A DNA stretch of 23,427 nt from CAZQYC01 sp964597495 (lineage in GTDB: Bacteria; Pseudomonadota; Gammaproteobacteria; Steroidobacterales; Steroidobacteraceae). The position numbers and the translations under genes were made by a program. Under the pieces are notes generated by a model. It made no database searches and had not been told where the DNA came from. It saw nothing but the letters and a program-made list of their open reading frames with translations. Positions 8,684 through 15,610 of the stretch are shown one piece after another (positions within the stretch are counted from its first letter, which is position 1; the number at the start of each line of letters is the position of its first letter). The stretch covers positions 1 through 23,427 of the forward strand of contig CAZQYC010000058.1 in NCBI GenBank assembly GCA_964597495.1. The letters are read 5' to 3'.

Positions 8684-9343
8684 ATGGCCCTTTTTCTCGA
8701 CATTCATCCCAAGAATCCACAGCCGCGGCTAATTCGCCAGGCCGTGCAAATCATCCGCGACGGCGGATTGGTCGTGTATCCGACGGACTCTTGTTATGCC
8801 CTCGGTTGTCATATCGGTGACAAGGAGGCCATGGAGCGCATTGCGCGCATTCGTCAGACCGATAAACATCACCACTTCACGCTGGTTTGTCGCGACCTGT
8901 CCGAGATTGCCAAGTACGCTCGAGTCAGCAATCAACAGTATCGGCTGCTGAAAGCGCATACACCCGGCGCTTTCACCTTCATCTTGCCGGCCTCGCGAGA
9001 GACGCCTAAGCGGTTGCAAAATCCGAAGCGCCGCACCATCGGCATTCGTATTCCGGATCATCCCATTCCGTTATCGATACTCGAGGTTCTTGGCGAGCCC
9101 ATCATGAGTTCGACCCTTTTGATGCCGGGTGACGATCTGCCGATGACCGACGCGCGCGAAATTCGGGAGCGGCTCGCGCGGGACGTTGAAGCGGTGATCG
9201 ACGGCGGCAATTGCGGGCTGCAGCCCACGACAGTTATCGACATGGCAGAGGAGCCGGTCATCGTTAGGCAGGGCAAGGGCCTGGTGGCGGCCTCCGAGAT
9301 CGATGCGGCGAGCGGTTTTGCGAACGGCGGCCGGTCCGCTTAA
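8684..9343 (+). CDS. yciO: YciO-type Sua5/YrdC/YwlC family protein
   Basis: 219-residue YrdC-fold protein. It matches the YciO branch rather than TsaC: FLDIHPKNPQPRLIRQA at the N-terminus, VVYPTDSCYALGC, the RIRQ motif, HHFTLVCRDLSEIAKYARV, TPGAFTFILPA, RRTIGIRIP, and PTTVIDM near the end. The family fold binds ATP and dsRNA-like ligands; TsaC relatives make threonylcarbamoyl-AMP for tRNA t6A, whereas YciO is often non-essential with a weaker or different activity, so the function here is uncertain. The frame is open from 8600, but the ATG at 8684 is chosen because homology starts there and AGGCGGGAAA precedes it. It is divergent from yciB and lies upstream of the trpS promoter. Confidence 0.92.
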   Translation: MALFLDIHPKNPQPRLIRQAVQIIRDGGLVVYPTDSCYALGCHIGDKEAMERIARIRQTDKHHHFTLVCRDLSEIAKYARVSNQQYRLLKAHTPGAFTFILPASRETPKRLQNPKRRTIGIRIPDHPIPLSILEVLGEPIMSSTLLMPGDDLPMTDAREIRERLARDVEAVIDGGNCGLQPTTVIDMAEEPVIVRQGKGLVAASEIDAASGFANGGRSA

Positions 9344-9373
9344 CGGATCCGAGCCGCTTCGTCTGTAGCTGCG

Positions 9374-9379
9374 TATAAT
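9374..9379 (+). promoter_or_regulatory. Probable -10 box of the trpS-scpA-scpB-rluB operon
   Basis: A perfect TATAAT lies 31 bases after the yciO-like stop and 135 bases before the trpS start. The predicted transcript starts near 9386, giving an untranslated leader of about 130 nt. There is no good -35 at 17 bases upstream (GAGCCG), so an activator or other sigma contacts may be needed. Confidence 0.55.
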
Positions 9380-9385
9380 CGCCTC

Positions 9386-9514
9386 TTTCCGGGGACCGTG
9401 AGCTTCGAAATTTCTTAGGAAAATTGAGAAGTCCTCTGGTTAAGTTACTGAAAAAACTAATGGCCGAACACAGGTTCGCGAGAGCGTGAACGCCTGTTTC
9501 GGAAGGGATCGGCT
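9386..9514 (+). promoter_or_regulatory. Structured 5' leader of trpS with a 16-bp hairpin reaching the Shine-Dalgarno
   Basis: The 171-base gap between the yciO-like gene and trpS contains an imperfect hairpin at 9464-9502. Its base is CCGAA/TTCGG (5 bp), then ACAGG/CCTGT (5 bp), then TTCGCG pairing with CGTGAA (6 bp, one G-U), capped by AGAG, with one bulged C (9469) on the left and CG (9491-9492) on the right. The last two paired bases (9501-9502) are the first two of the Shine-Dalgarno GGAAGGG (9501-9507). No T-tract follows, so it is not a terminator. It could modulate trpS translation; no known riboswitch or T-box was recognised. Confidence 0.45.
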
Positions 9515-10732
9515 TTGACTTCGACCGCTGCGCCTACTCGACGCGTTCTCTCCGGCATGCGCCCCACGGGCGAATTACACCTGGGTAACTTCCATGGCGC
9601 CTTAAAGAATTGGACGGAACTGCAATACCAGTATCAGTGCTATTTTTTTGTCGCGGATCTACATGCTTTAACAACGAGTTATGAAGATCTTTCAAAGCTC
9701 GAAGACAACACTTGGAACATGGTGGTCGACTGGCTCGCCGCCGGCGTCAACCCGGCTGTCGCCACGGTCTTCATTCAATCGCGAGTGCCCGAGCACTCCG
9801 AGCTGCACTTGCTGCTTTCGATGATGACTCCGCTTGGCTGGCTCGAGCGGGTACCCACGTTCAAGGACCAACAGGAGCAGCTCAAGGATCGTGATCTAGC
9901 GACCTATGGGTTCCTGGGGTATCCGTTGCTGCAGAGTGCGGACATCCTGCTGTACAAAGCCGCCTACGTACCGGTGGGAGAGGATCAAGTCGCCCACATC
10001 GAGATCACGCGCGAAGTGGCGCGGCGCTTCAATCATCTTTACGGACGCGAAACCGATTTCGAATCCAAGGTTGAGAAGGCGATTAAGAGTTTGGGCAGCC
10101 GCAACGCCACTCAGTACCGCGCGGCGCGCAAGGCCTATCAAGAACAAGGCGATCAAGCGGCCCTGGAGAAAGTAACCGCCTTGTTGGAAAACAATGCACG
10201 GCTCACATTGGCCGATCGCGAGCGTTTATTAGGGTCGTTGGAGGGAACCGGGAGGAGCATCTTGGTCGAACCGGAGGCGTTGCTGACGTCAACCCCGAAA
10301 GTTCCCGGCGTCGACGGCCGCAAGATGTCGAAGTCTTACGGCAACACGATCGGTCTGCGCGAAGATCCGGATTCCGTCGCTAAAAAACTTAAGACCATGC
10401 AAACCGATCCGGCGCGCGTGCGCCGCACCGATCCCGGCGATCCGGATAAATGCCCGGTGTATGAGCTGCACAAAATTTATTCCGACGCCGACACGTTGAG
10501 TTGGGTTCAGCAGGGTTGCCGTTCCGCGGGCATCGGTTGCCTCGACTGCAAGAAACGCTTGATCGACAAAGTAGTCGTGGAAGTGTCTACTATCCGCCAG
10601 CGTGCGCAGGAATACGACGAGAACCGCGACTTAGTGCGCGGCATCGTCGCTGAGGGCTGCGAAAAAGCGCGCGATTTGGCGCGGCAGACCCTCGACGAGG
10701 TGCGGCAGGCGATGGGCATGAACTACCGATAA
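9515..10732 (+). CDS. trpS: Tryptophanyl-tRNA synthetase
   Basis: 405-residue class I aminoacyl-tRNA synthetase that charges tRNA-Trp. The ATP-binding HIGH variant is HLGN (22-25) and KMSKS is at 270-274. Between them lies an inserted segment (about 185-250) absent from the roughly 334-residue E. coli enzyme. After KMSKS comes a four-cysteine pattern C313-x21-C335-x6-C342-x2-C345, resembling the [4Fe-4S] site known in Thermotoga TrpRS. The start is TTG at 9515, fixed by GGAAGGG seven bases upstream; the next ATG (9557) would remove RVLSG just before the conserved MRPTG, so it is rejected. The TAA abuts the scpA ATG, indicating an operon. Confidence 0.96.
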   Translation: MTSTAAPTRRVLSGMRPTGELHLGNFHGALKNWTELQYQYQCYFFVADLHALTTSYEDLSKLEDNTWNMVVDWLAAGVNPAVATVFIQSRVPEHSELHLLLSMMTPLGWLERVPTFKDQQEQLKDRDLATYGFLGYPLLQSADILLYKAAYVPVGEDQVAHIEITREVARRFNHLYGRETDFESKVEKAIKSLGSRNATQYRAARKAYQEQGDQAALEKVTALLENNARLTLADRERLLGSLEGTGRSILVEPEALLTSTPKVPGVDGRKMSKSYGNTIGLREDPDSVAKKLKTMQTDPARVRRTDPGDPDKCPVYELHKIYSDADTLSWVQQGCRSAGIGCLDCKKRLIDKVVVEVSTIRQRAQEYDENRDLVRGIVAEGCEKARDLARQTLDEVRQAMGMNYR

Positions 10733-11956
10733 ATGAAACCCGAACTCAAACTCGTTGAAGACACCGGCTCCGAACTCCTGAACGAGTTCGAAGCGCCGCC
10801 GCAGCAGCAGGAAATGCCGTTTGCCATGGTCGACGGCGAGCCGATGACGCAGCTGCCGCGCGATCTGTACATCCCGCCCGACGCGCTGCAGGTGTTCCTG
10901 GAAGCGTTCGAGGGTCCGCTCGATTTGCTGCTGTATCTGATCCGACGTCAGAACCTCGACATTCTCGACATCCCGATCGCGGAAATTACCCGCCAGTACA
11001 TGAAGTACATCGAGGTGATGTCCGAGTTGCAGCTGGAACTCGCCGGCGAATACCTGCTCATGGCCGCCATGTTGGCGGAAATCAAATCGCGCATGCTATT
11101 GCCGCGGATTAAGACCGACGACGGCGCGGAAGAAGAGGATCCGCGCGCCGAATTGGTACGACGCCTGCAAGAATACGAGCGCTTCAAGAAAGCGGCGGAA
11201 GATATCGACCGCCTGCAGCGCATGGAGCGCGACACCTTGCCGGCATCGGCCGAGCTCATCGAACGCAAGGTCGTCAAGATGGTTCCGCAAGTCACGCTTC
11301 AAGAAATGCTGCTGGCATTTCGCGACGTCGTCGCGCGTTCCAACATGTTCGCGCATCACCACGTCCAGCGCGAACGACTGTCGGTGCGCCAGCGCATGAC
11401 CGAGATTCTCGACCGTCTGCGCGAACAGGCGTGGGTGGACTTCGCCCATCTGTTCAACGTGCAGGAAGGGCGCATGGGCGTGACGGTGACGTTCAGCGCC
11501 ATGCTCGAACTGATGAAGGAAGGATTGATCGAAATCGTGCAAGCCGAAGCGTACGCACCGATTCACGTACGGCCGGCGACCGATGCCCGAAACTTAAGCG
11601 TCGTCGCCGACAATACCTCGGGCGATCTCTCCGACGAAGATTGGGATACGAAGAATGCCGAGGCGCTCGCGCAGCCTGCAGAACCTGAAGACGACGAAGA
11701 CGACGANNNNNNNNNNNNNNNNNNNNNNNNNNNNNNNNNNNNNNNNNNNNNNNNNNNNNNNNNNNNNNNNNNNNNNNNNNNNNNNNNNNNNNNNNNNNNN
11801 NNNNNNGACGAGGTGGAAGACGAGGATGAAGCTGTGCAGCCGAAGCTAGAAGCGCTTATCGAAGGAACCGCCGTGGAAGGAGCCGATGCCGCAGACACCG
11901 GCGCAGTTGCTGAGTCGGCCGAATCCAGTGACGTCGATGCGAGTACCTCCCTATGA
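10733..11956 (+). CDS. scpA: Segregation and condensation protein A, interrupted by an assembly gap
   Basis: Kleisin subunit of the SMC-ScpAB condensin. The conserved core includes DLYIPPDALQVF, FEGPLDLLLYLIRRQNLDI, ITRQYMKYIEVM, EYLLMAAMLAEIKSRMLLP and, near residues 240-280, a C-terminal winged helix that contacts SMC. ScpA is usually 250-300 residues; here about 125 more codons form an acidic Asp/Glu-rich tail that contains the 100-N gap, so true length is unknown. Both flanks read in the same frame as drawn, and the downstream part ends in TGA overlapping the scpB ATG, which supports a single gene. The ATG abuts the trpS stop (TAAATG); an in-frame ATG at 10814 after AGGA is a plausible alternative start. 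Confidence 0.9.
   Translation: MKPELKLVEDTGSELLNEFEAPPQQQEMPFAMVDGEPMTQLPRDLYIPPDALQVFLEAFEGPLDLLLYLIRRQNLDILDIPIAEITRQYMKYIEVMSELQLELAGEYLLMAAMLAEIKSRMLLPRIKTDDGAEEEDPRAELVRRLQEYERFKKAAEDIDRLQRMERDTLPASAELIERKVVKMVPQVTLQEMLLAFRDVVARSNMFAHHHVQRERLSVRQRMTEILDRLREQAWVDFAHLFNVQEGRMGVTVTFSAMLELMKEGLIEIVQAEAYAPIHVRPATDARNLSVVADNTSGDLSDEDWDTKNAEALAQPAEPEDDEDDXXXXXXXXXXXXXXXXXXXXXXXXXXXXXXXXXXDEVEDEDEAVQPKLEALIEGTAVEGADAADTGAVAESAESSDVDASTSL
11707..11806. other. Assembly gap of exactly 100 N inside the scpA tail
   Basis: A run of 100 undetermined bases is a conventional placeholder for a scaffold gap of unknown size. It falls within repetitive GAC/GAA codons that encode the acidic tail of ScpA, which is probably why the assembly broke there. 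Sequence in the gap cannot be described. Confidence 0.97.
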
Positions 11957-12798
11957 ATCCGATCGATCTTAAGAATCTCATCGAAGCCACGTTGCTGGCC
12001 GCTGGGCGCCCGGTGACCGAAGCGCAAATGCTCGAGCTGTTCGACGAGCGCGAACGACCGACGCCTGAGCAATTGAAAGAAGCTTTGGCCGCACTGGCCG
12101 CTGATTACGAAACGCGCGGCATCGAACTGTGTGAAGTGGCCAGTGGCTGGCGGATTCAGATTCGCACGCGTTGCGTCGATTTGGTTTCGCGCCTGTGGCA
12201 GGAGCGGGTCTCGCGCTATTCGCGTGCTTTGCTCGAGACGCTTGCGCTAGTCGCGTACCGCCAACCGATCACGCGCAGCGAAATCGAAGAAATTCGAGGC
12301 GTGGCCATCAGCTCTAGCATCATGCGCACGATGCAGGAGCGCAATTGGATTCGCGTGGTCGGCCACCGCGAAGTGCCGGGTAGGCCGGAGCTGCTCGGGA
12401 CCACGAAAGAGTTTCTCGATTACTTTGGGCTCCGAAGTCTCGATCAGTTGCCCACGCTGGCCCAACTGCGCGACCTTGAAAACGTCGGCGTGCAATTGGA
12501 ATTACCTGCAGGCGATGTCGCCGCGGCCAATGAAGTTCAGGGCAATGAATCTCAGGGCGAACTTCAAGGTGAGACGCAGAGCGAGGCTCAGGGCGAGGCT
12601 CAGGGCGAGGTTCAGAGCGGCGCTGAGAGCGACACGGAGAGCGAAATGCAGGTCGAAGGAAGTTCGGAGGATGACGCCGCAACGTTAAGTGCGGAATCCG
12701 ACAACGAAGGGGATCCCGAAGCCGAAACTTCTGCACCAACCATGGTGGCGGACGCGGAAGACAAAAAGCCCGGCCTTTACGCGCCGCCGGCGGAATGA
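11953..12798 (+). CDS. scpB: Segregation and condensation protein B
   Basis: 281-residue partner of ScpA in the condensin complex. The first 185 residues form the two winged-helix domains typical of ScpB: LKNLIEATLLAAGRPVTEAQML, YETRGIELCEVASGWRIQ, ALLETLALVAYRQPITRSEIEEIRG, and LGTTKEFLDYFGL. The remainder, about 95 residues, is an acidic low-complexity tail with imperfect tetrapeptide repeats of the form Q-G/S-E-x. Family members often end soon after the folded domains, so the tail is an extension. The ATG overlaps the scpA stop (ATGA, 11953-11956), and its own TGA overlaps the ATG of the next gene, which implies translational coupling through trpS-scpA-scpB-rluB. Confidence 0.95.
   Translation: MNPIDLKNLIEATLLAAGRPVTEAQMLELFDERERPTPEQLKEALAALAADYETRGIELCEVASGWRIQIRTRCVDLVSRLWQERVSRYSRALLETLALVAYRQPITRSEIEEIRGVAISSSIMRTMQERNWIRVVGHREVPGRPELLGTTKEFLDYFGLRSLDQLPTLAQLRDLENVGVQLELPAGDVAAANEVQGNESQGELQGETQSEAQGEAQGEVQSGAESDTESEMQVEGSSEDDAATLSAESDNEGDPEAETSAPTMVADAEDKKPGLYAPPAE
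12538..12650 (+). repeat. Degenerate 12-base coding repeat in the scpB tail
   Basis: Imperfect tandem units near GGCGAGGCTCAG encode Q-G/S-E-x tetrapeptides (SQGELQGETQSEAQGEAQGE and onward). Two units around 12583-12606 are identical or nearly so. The period is a multiple of three, so gain or loss of units would keep the frame and merely lengthen or shorten the acidic tail. Confidence 0.75.
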
Positions 12799-13925
12799 CC
12801 GCCGGTACGAAAGACTCGGCACGCGAGACGGATAAAAATTCTGCCGTATCGCGCGTCGCGCGTTACGGATCCCGTCCAATGCACGAGCGTCTGCAAAAAA
12901 TTCTTGCGCGGCACGGTTTAGGATCGCGCCGCGAAATCGAACGCTGGATTGCGGAAGGGCGCGTAACCGTCAATCTCGAACCGGCGCAGATTGGAGCCCA
13001 GTACCGTCCCGGCGATCGAATTGCGATCGACGGTAAAGAAGTCACGGCACGGTTAAACATCGAAGTGGCGTCGCAGGTATTGCTGTTTCACAAGGCGCAA
13101 GGTCAGCCCATCACCCCTGACGAGCGGCGCAATAAGCCAGCGATCGATGCGGCCGATGGAGTCGAGTATCCCGTCGATAGTGCCGAAACTGTGATGGATC
13201 GCTTGCCGTCCATCCGGGGATCGCGTTGGGTGCCCATCAATCCGATGCACGCGGGCGACAGCGGGCTATTGCTCCTCACCAACGACGGCAACTTGGGGTT
13301 CGCGTTGACTCGTCGCAAGCGGTGGATTCCGACAGCCTACATGGTGCGCGTGCTCGCGCCGAATGATGCGGACGACGCAACGAGTCTGGTTCCTAGAAGG
13401 GTTCCTGAAATTCCGCCGCACGTGAGCTACGACAGCGGCAAAGGCAACGAGACCGTCGAATTCACGAAGGTCGAACCGACGGGAGGCAGCGAAGGTGCCA
13501 ACTTGTGGTACCGCGTCGAATTACCGCGAGCGGATCACCGAGCGGCAGTGCGTGCCTTGTTCGAAAGCCGCGATCTCAAAGTCAGCCGCATGACCCAGGT
13601 GGCGTTCGGTTCCATCGAATTGCCGCGCGACCTGCCGCGCGGACGTCATCGTGCGCTCTCGGCCGATCAAGTCGCGTCGCTCTATGCGCTCGCGCAGATC
13701 GACGTGCCGCCGCCGCCGAAAAAAGAAGATCGCGTCGATCCGCGCAAACGGCGTGCGATTGCGCCGGATCGCCGACGCGCATCCAAGAAGAGCGTTGCGC
13801 GGGCGAAGGACTTTGAAGCCACGACCGAACGTGATCGGCGGCCGACGAAGGGTACTGCAAAGAGAGGCAGTGCAGGACGAGCGGGCGGCAGACAAACTCG
13901 CGGTTCGAGCGGTCGGCGTCGGTAG
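12795..13925 (+). CDS. RluB/RsuA-family pseudouridine synthase-like protein lacking the catalytic Asp
   Basis: 376-residue protein with an S4 RNA-binding domain (about 29-80, MHERLQKILARHGLGSRREIE), a pseudouridine-synthase-like domain, and a basic Arg/Lys-rich tail, as in RluB (23S rRNA pseudouridine 2605). It aligns through DRLPSIRGSRW, GLLLLTNDG and DLPRGRHRAL. The catalytic motif, normally GRLDxxTxG, reads NPMHAGDSG (149-157), with His152 at the Asp position. The KPxG motif reads KAQG (100-103), and the usual NREVRR reads RAAVRA (249-254). The frame is open to a normal stop, so it is not a decayed gene. The ATG overlaps the scpB stop by 4 bases; the ATG at 12879 is where homology starts and is the alternative. 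Catalysis as a pseudouridine synthase is doubtful, so no symbol is given. Confidence 0.85.
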   Translation: MTAGTKDSARETDKNSAVSRVARYGSRPMHERLQKILARHGLGSRREIERWIAEGRVTVNLEPAQIGAQYRPGDRIAIDGKEVTARLNIEVASQVLLFHKAQGQPITPDERRNKPAIDAADGVEYPVDSAETVMDRLPSIRGSRWVPINPMHAGDSGLLLLTNDGNLGFALTRRKRWIPTAYMVRVLAPNDADDATSLVPRRVPEIPPHVSYDSGKGNETVEFTKVEPTGGSEGANLWYRVELPRADHRAAVRALFESRDLKVSRMTQVAFGSIELPRDLPRGRHRALSADQVASLYALAQIDVPPPPKKEDRVDPRKRRAIAPDRRRASKKSVARAKDFEATTERDRRPTKGTAKRGSAGRAGGRQTRGSSGRRR

Positions 13926-13970
13926 GAAAGATACTCCCGCAAAAAATCCCACAAAAATTCCACAAACATC

Positions 13971-14717
13971 CTAGGGCGCTTCCAGCGTTTGATTGGAAAC
14001 GCCTTTGCTATCCGGACCGAGCAAATATAAATAGGGGGGCACGACCTCTTCCGGCGCTTTGAGTTTGCTGCGGTCTTCCGCCGGATATGCCTGCAACCGC
14101 ATATTGGTACGTACCGCGCCGGGATTGATCCCGTTGACGCGAATGCGGTCGTTTTCCAATTCGTCGGCCAGCATGTGCATCATGCCCTCGGTTGCCCATT
14201 TGGCGGGCAAATACGCGCCCCAGTAGGCTCGCGGCCTTGGAACGATGCCGCTCGACGTAAAGACAATCGAGCCGTCGTCGGAGTGCTTCAGTAGCGGTAG
14301 GCAATACCGCGTCAGGATGAACGGCGCGTTCACGTTGACATGCATCGTGCGCAACCACTTCGGGACGTCGTGATGCGCAAGGGGCGCGCGTTCGCCGAGC
14401 ATCGCCGCGTTATGAATCAAGCCGTCGAGTTTTCCGTACTCCTTATCGATGGCGGTGCTTAAGTTTTCATACTCTTCGGGACCCGCTTTCTCGAAGTTAA
14501 GCGGAAGGATGGACGGTCGTTTTCCTCCGGCAGTCACAATGGCGTCATAGGCGCTTTCCAGCCTTTTCACGTTCCGCCCATGAAGAATGACCGTTGCGCC
14601 GTGAGCTGCGCACGCAAGCGCAACGGCTCTGCCGATGCCCTCGCTCGCGCCGGTAATGAGGATCACGCGGTGGTCGAGTAAATTTTTATTCGGAGCGTAG
14701 GTGCGCAGGTCAATCAT
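13971..14717 (-). CDS. yciK: YciK-type short-chain dehydrogenase/reductase
   Basis: 248-residue NAD(P)-dependent SDR of the YciK subgroup, whose substrate is not established. The Rossmann motif TGASEGIG is at 22-29, and the active-site residues are complete: Asn128, Ser156, Tyr169 and Lys173 (YLPAK). YciK-specific stretches are LDGLIHNAAMLG, VNVNAPFILT, GSIVFTSSGI, WGAYLPAKWATEGMM and RVNGINPGAVRTNMR. Upstream of the ATG no strong Shine-Dalgarno is visible. It lies 57 bases downstream of the phytoene-synthase-like gene and converges on the rluB-like gene, 45 bases away, with no recognisable terminator between. In Pseudomonas, yciK follows ubiG and mupP; here two other genes separate yciK from ubiG. 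Confidence 0.92.
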   Translation of the reverse strand: MIDLRTYAPNKNLLDHRVILITGASEGIGRAVALACAAHGATVILHGRNVKRLESAYDAIVTAGGKRPSILPLNFEKAGPEEYENLSTAIDKEYGKLDGLIHNAAMLGERAPLAHHDVPKWLRTMHVNVNAPFILTRYCLPLLKHSDDGSIVFTSSGIVPRPRAYWGAYLPAKWATEGMMHMLADELENDRIRVNGINPGAVRTNMRLQAYPAEDRSKLKAPEEVVPPYLYLLGPDSKGVSNQTLEAP

Positions 14718-14774
14718 AGAAAGTGAATGAGAAAGGGATTAAGCGAAGCGTAATGAGCGAGTAATGGACAAGTA

Positions 14775-15566
14775 TCAACTACGGCGTGCGGCGCGCCAAG
14801 CAGTCCACACCTTCTGCAAGGCACCAAGTTCGTGGCGCGTCGAAAAAACGCTTTCAGGAGCATCGGCAATCGTTTTAGCAAGCCGACCGTGGAGCGCCGC
14901 AAGCACGGCCATCGGCCGAGCCAATCCATCGGCGCCCGGTGGCTCAAGGGTGGATAAGGTCGCGCAAAGGCGTTGTGCTTCACTGGCGAGTAACGCTTGC
15001 CATGGCTCGCGATATTCAGGATCGCTCGGTCGTTGGGGAGAAATGCCGCTGGCCGACAGCTCGTCGATCGGCCAATAGAGGCGGCCAGCACGAAGATCCA
15101 CCGCCAGATCGCGCAGTGTCTCTACTCGGCGGATGAGTCCACCGAGTCTTCGGCTACTGGGTCGCGATACGGTGTCCTCGGCAAGTTCGAATAATCCGCC
15201 GCCGCTGCGCTCGAGATAGGCGTTGAGTTCCTGCGTCGTGTGGTAAGTCATGCGCGCCAAATCCATGTCGGCAGCCACGAGTACTTCATGCAGTTTCGAG
15301 AAATCGACCTCCGGCAGTGCGGACTGTAAAACCTTCGTGGCAGGGTGCTGTGCGTTGCGATTGATTAGGCGATCGATCTCGCCGCGCCACCACTGCAGCC
15401 GCGTGTGCGCCACTTCATGCGCTGCGTCGGTCGACGCGCGAATCTCGGACTCGACGACGAAGAGGGCGGTCAGTAGTTCGCGCTGCGCGGGCGGCGAATA
15501 AAGCAGAGCGAAGTAGCGCATCGAGCCGGGTGGGGCAGCGCGGTGCAGGTAGTCGGAATCGAGCAT
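14775..15566 (-). CDS. Squalene/phytoene synthase family protein, NDUFAF6-like pseudoenzyme
   Basis: 263-residue all-helical protein of the trans-isoprenyl diphosphate synthase head-to-head family. Family features remain: HRAAPPGSMRYFALLYSPPA, LQWWRGEIDRL, DMDLARMTYHTTQELNAYLE and LRDLAVDLRAGRLYWPIDEL with the second Asp motif (D153, D157). The first Asp-rich motif, normally EVDDVAD, reads ESEIRAS (39-45), so the Mg-diphosphate site is half missing. This pattern resembles mitochondrial NDUFAF6, a complex I assembly factor, and its proteobacterial relatives, so a non-catalytic role is likelier than squalene or carotenoid synthesis. The ATG at 15566 matches the family start; an in-frame TTG at 15614 overlapping the rmuC stop by 4 bases is the alternative. 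Confidence 0.82.
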   Translation of the reverse strand: MLDSDYLHRAAPPGSMRYFALLYSPPAQRELLTALFVVESEIRASTDAAHEVAHTRLQWWRGEIDRLINRNAQHPATKVLQSALPEVDFSKLHEVLVAADMDLARMTYHTTQELNAYLERSGGGLFELAEDTVSRPSSRRLGGLIRRVETLRDLAVDLRAGRLYWPIDELSASGISPQRPSDPEYREPWQALLASEAQRLCATLSTLEPPGADGLARPMAVLAALHGRLAKTIADAPESVFSTRHELGALQKVWTAWRAARRS

Positions 15567-15610
15567 TGACGGAGAATCCAAGCGCAGGCGCGATGAACGA
15601 TTAGGCTCGA

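Noticed and set aside
9460..9489. Nine-codon frame ATG...TGA inside the trpS leader hairpin (MAEHRFARA)
   Set aside because: No Shine-Dalgarno and no Trp codon, so it does not look like an attenuator leader peptide.
13926..13970. Terminator between the convergent rluB-like and yciK genes
   Set aside because: The 45 bases are A-rich but contain no stable inverted repeat.
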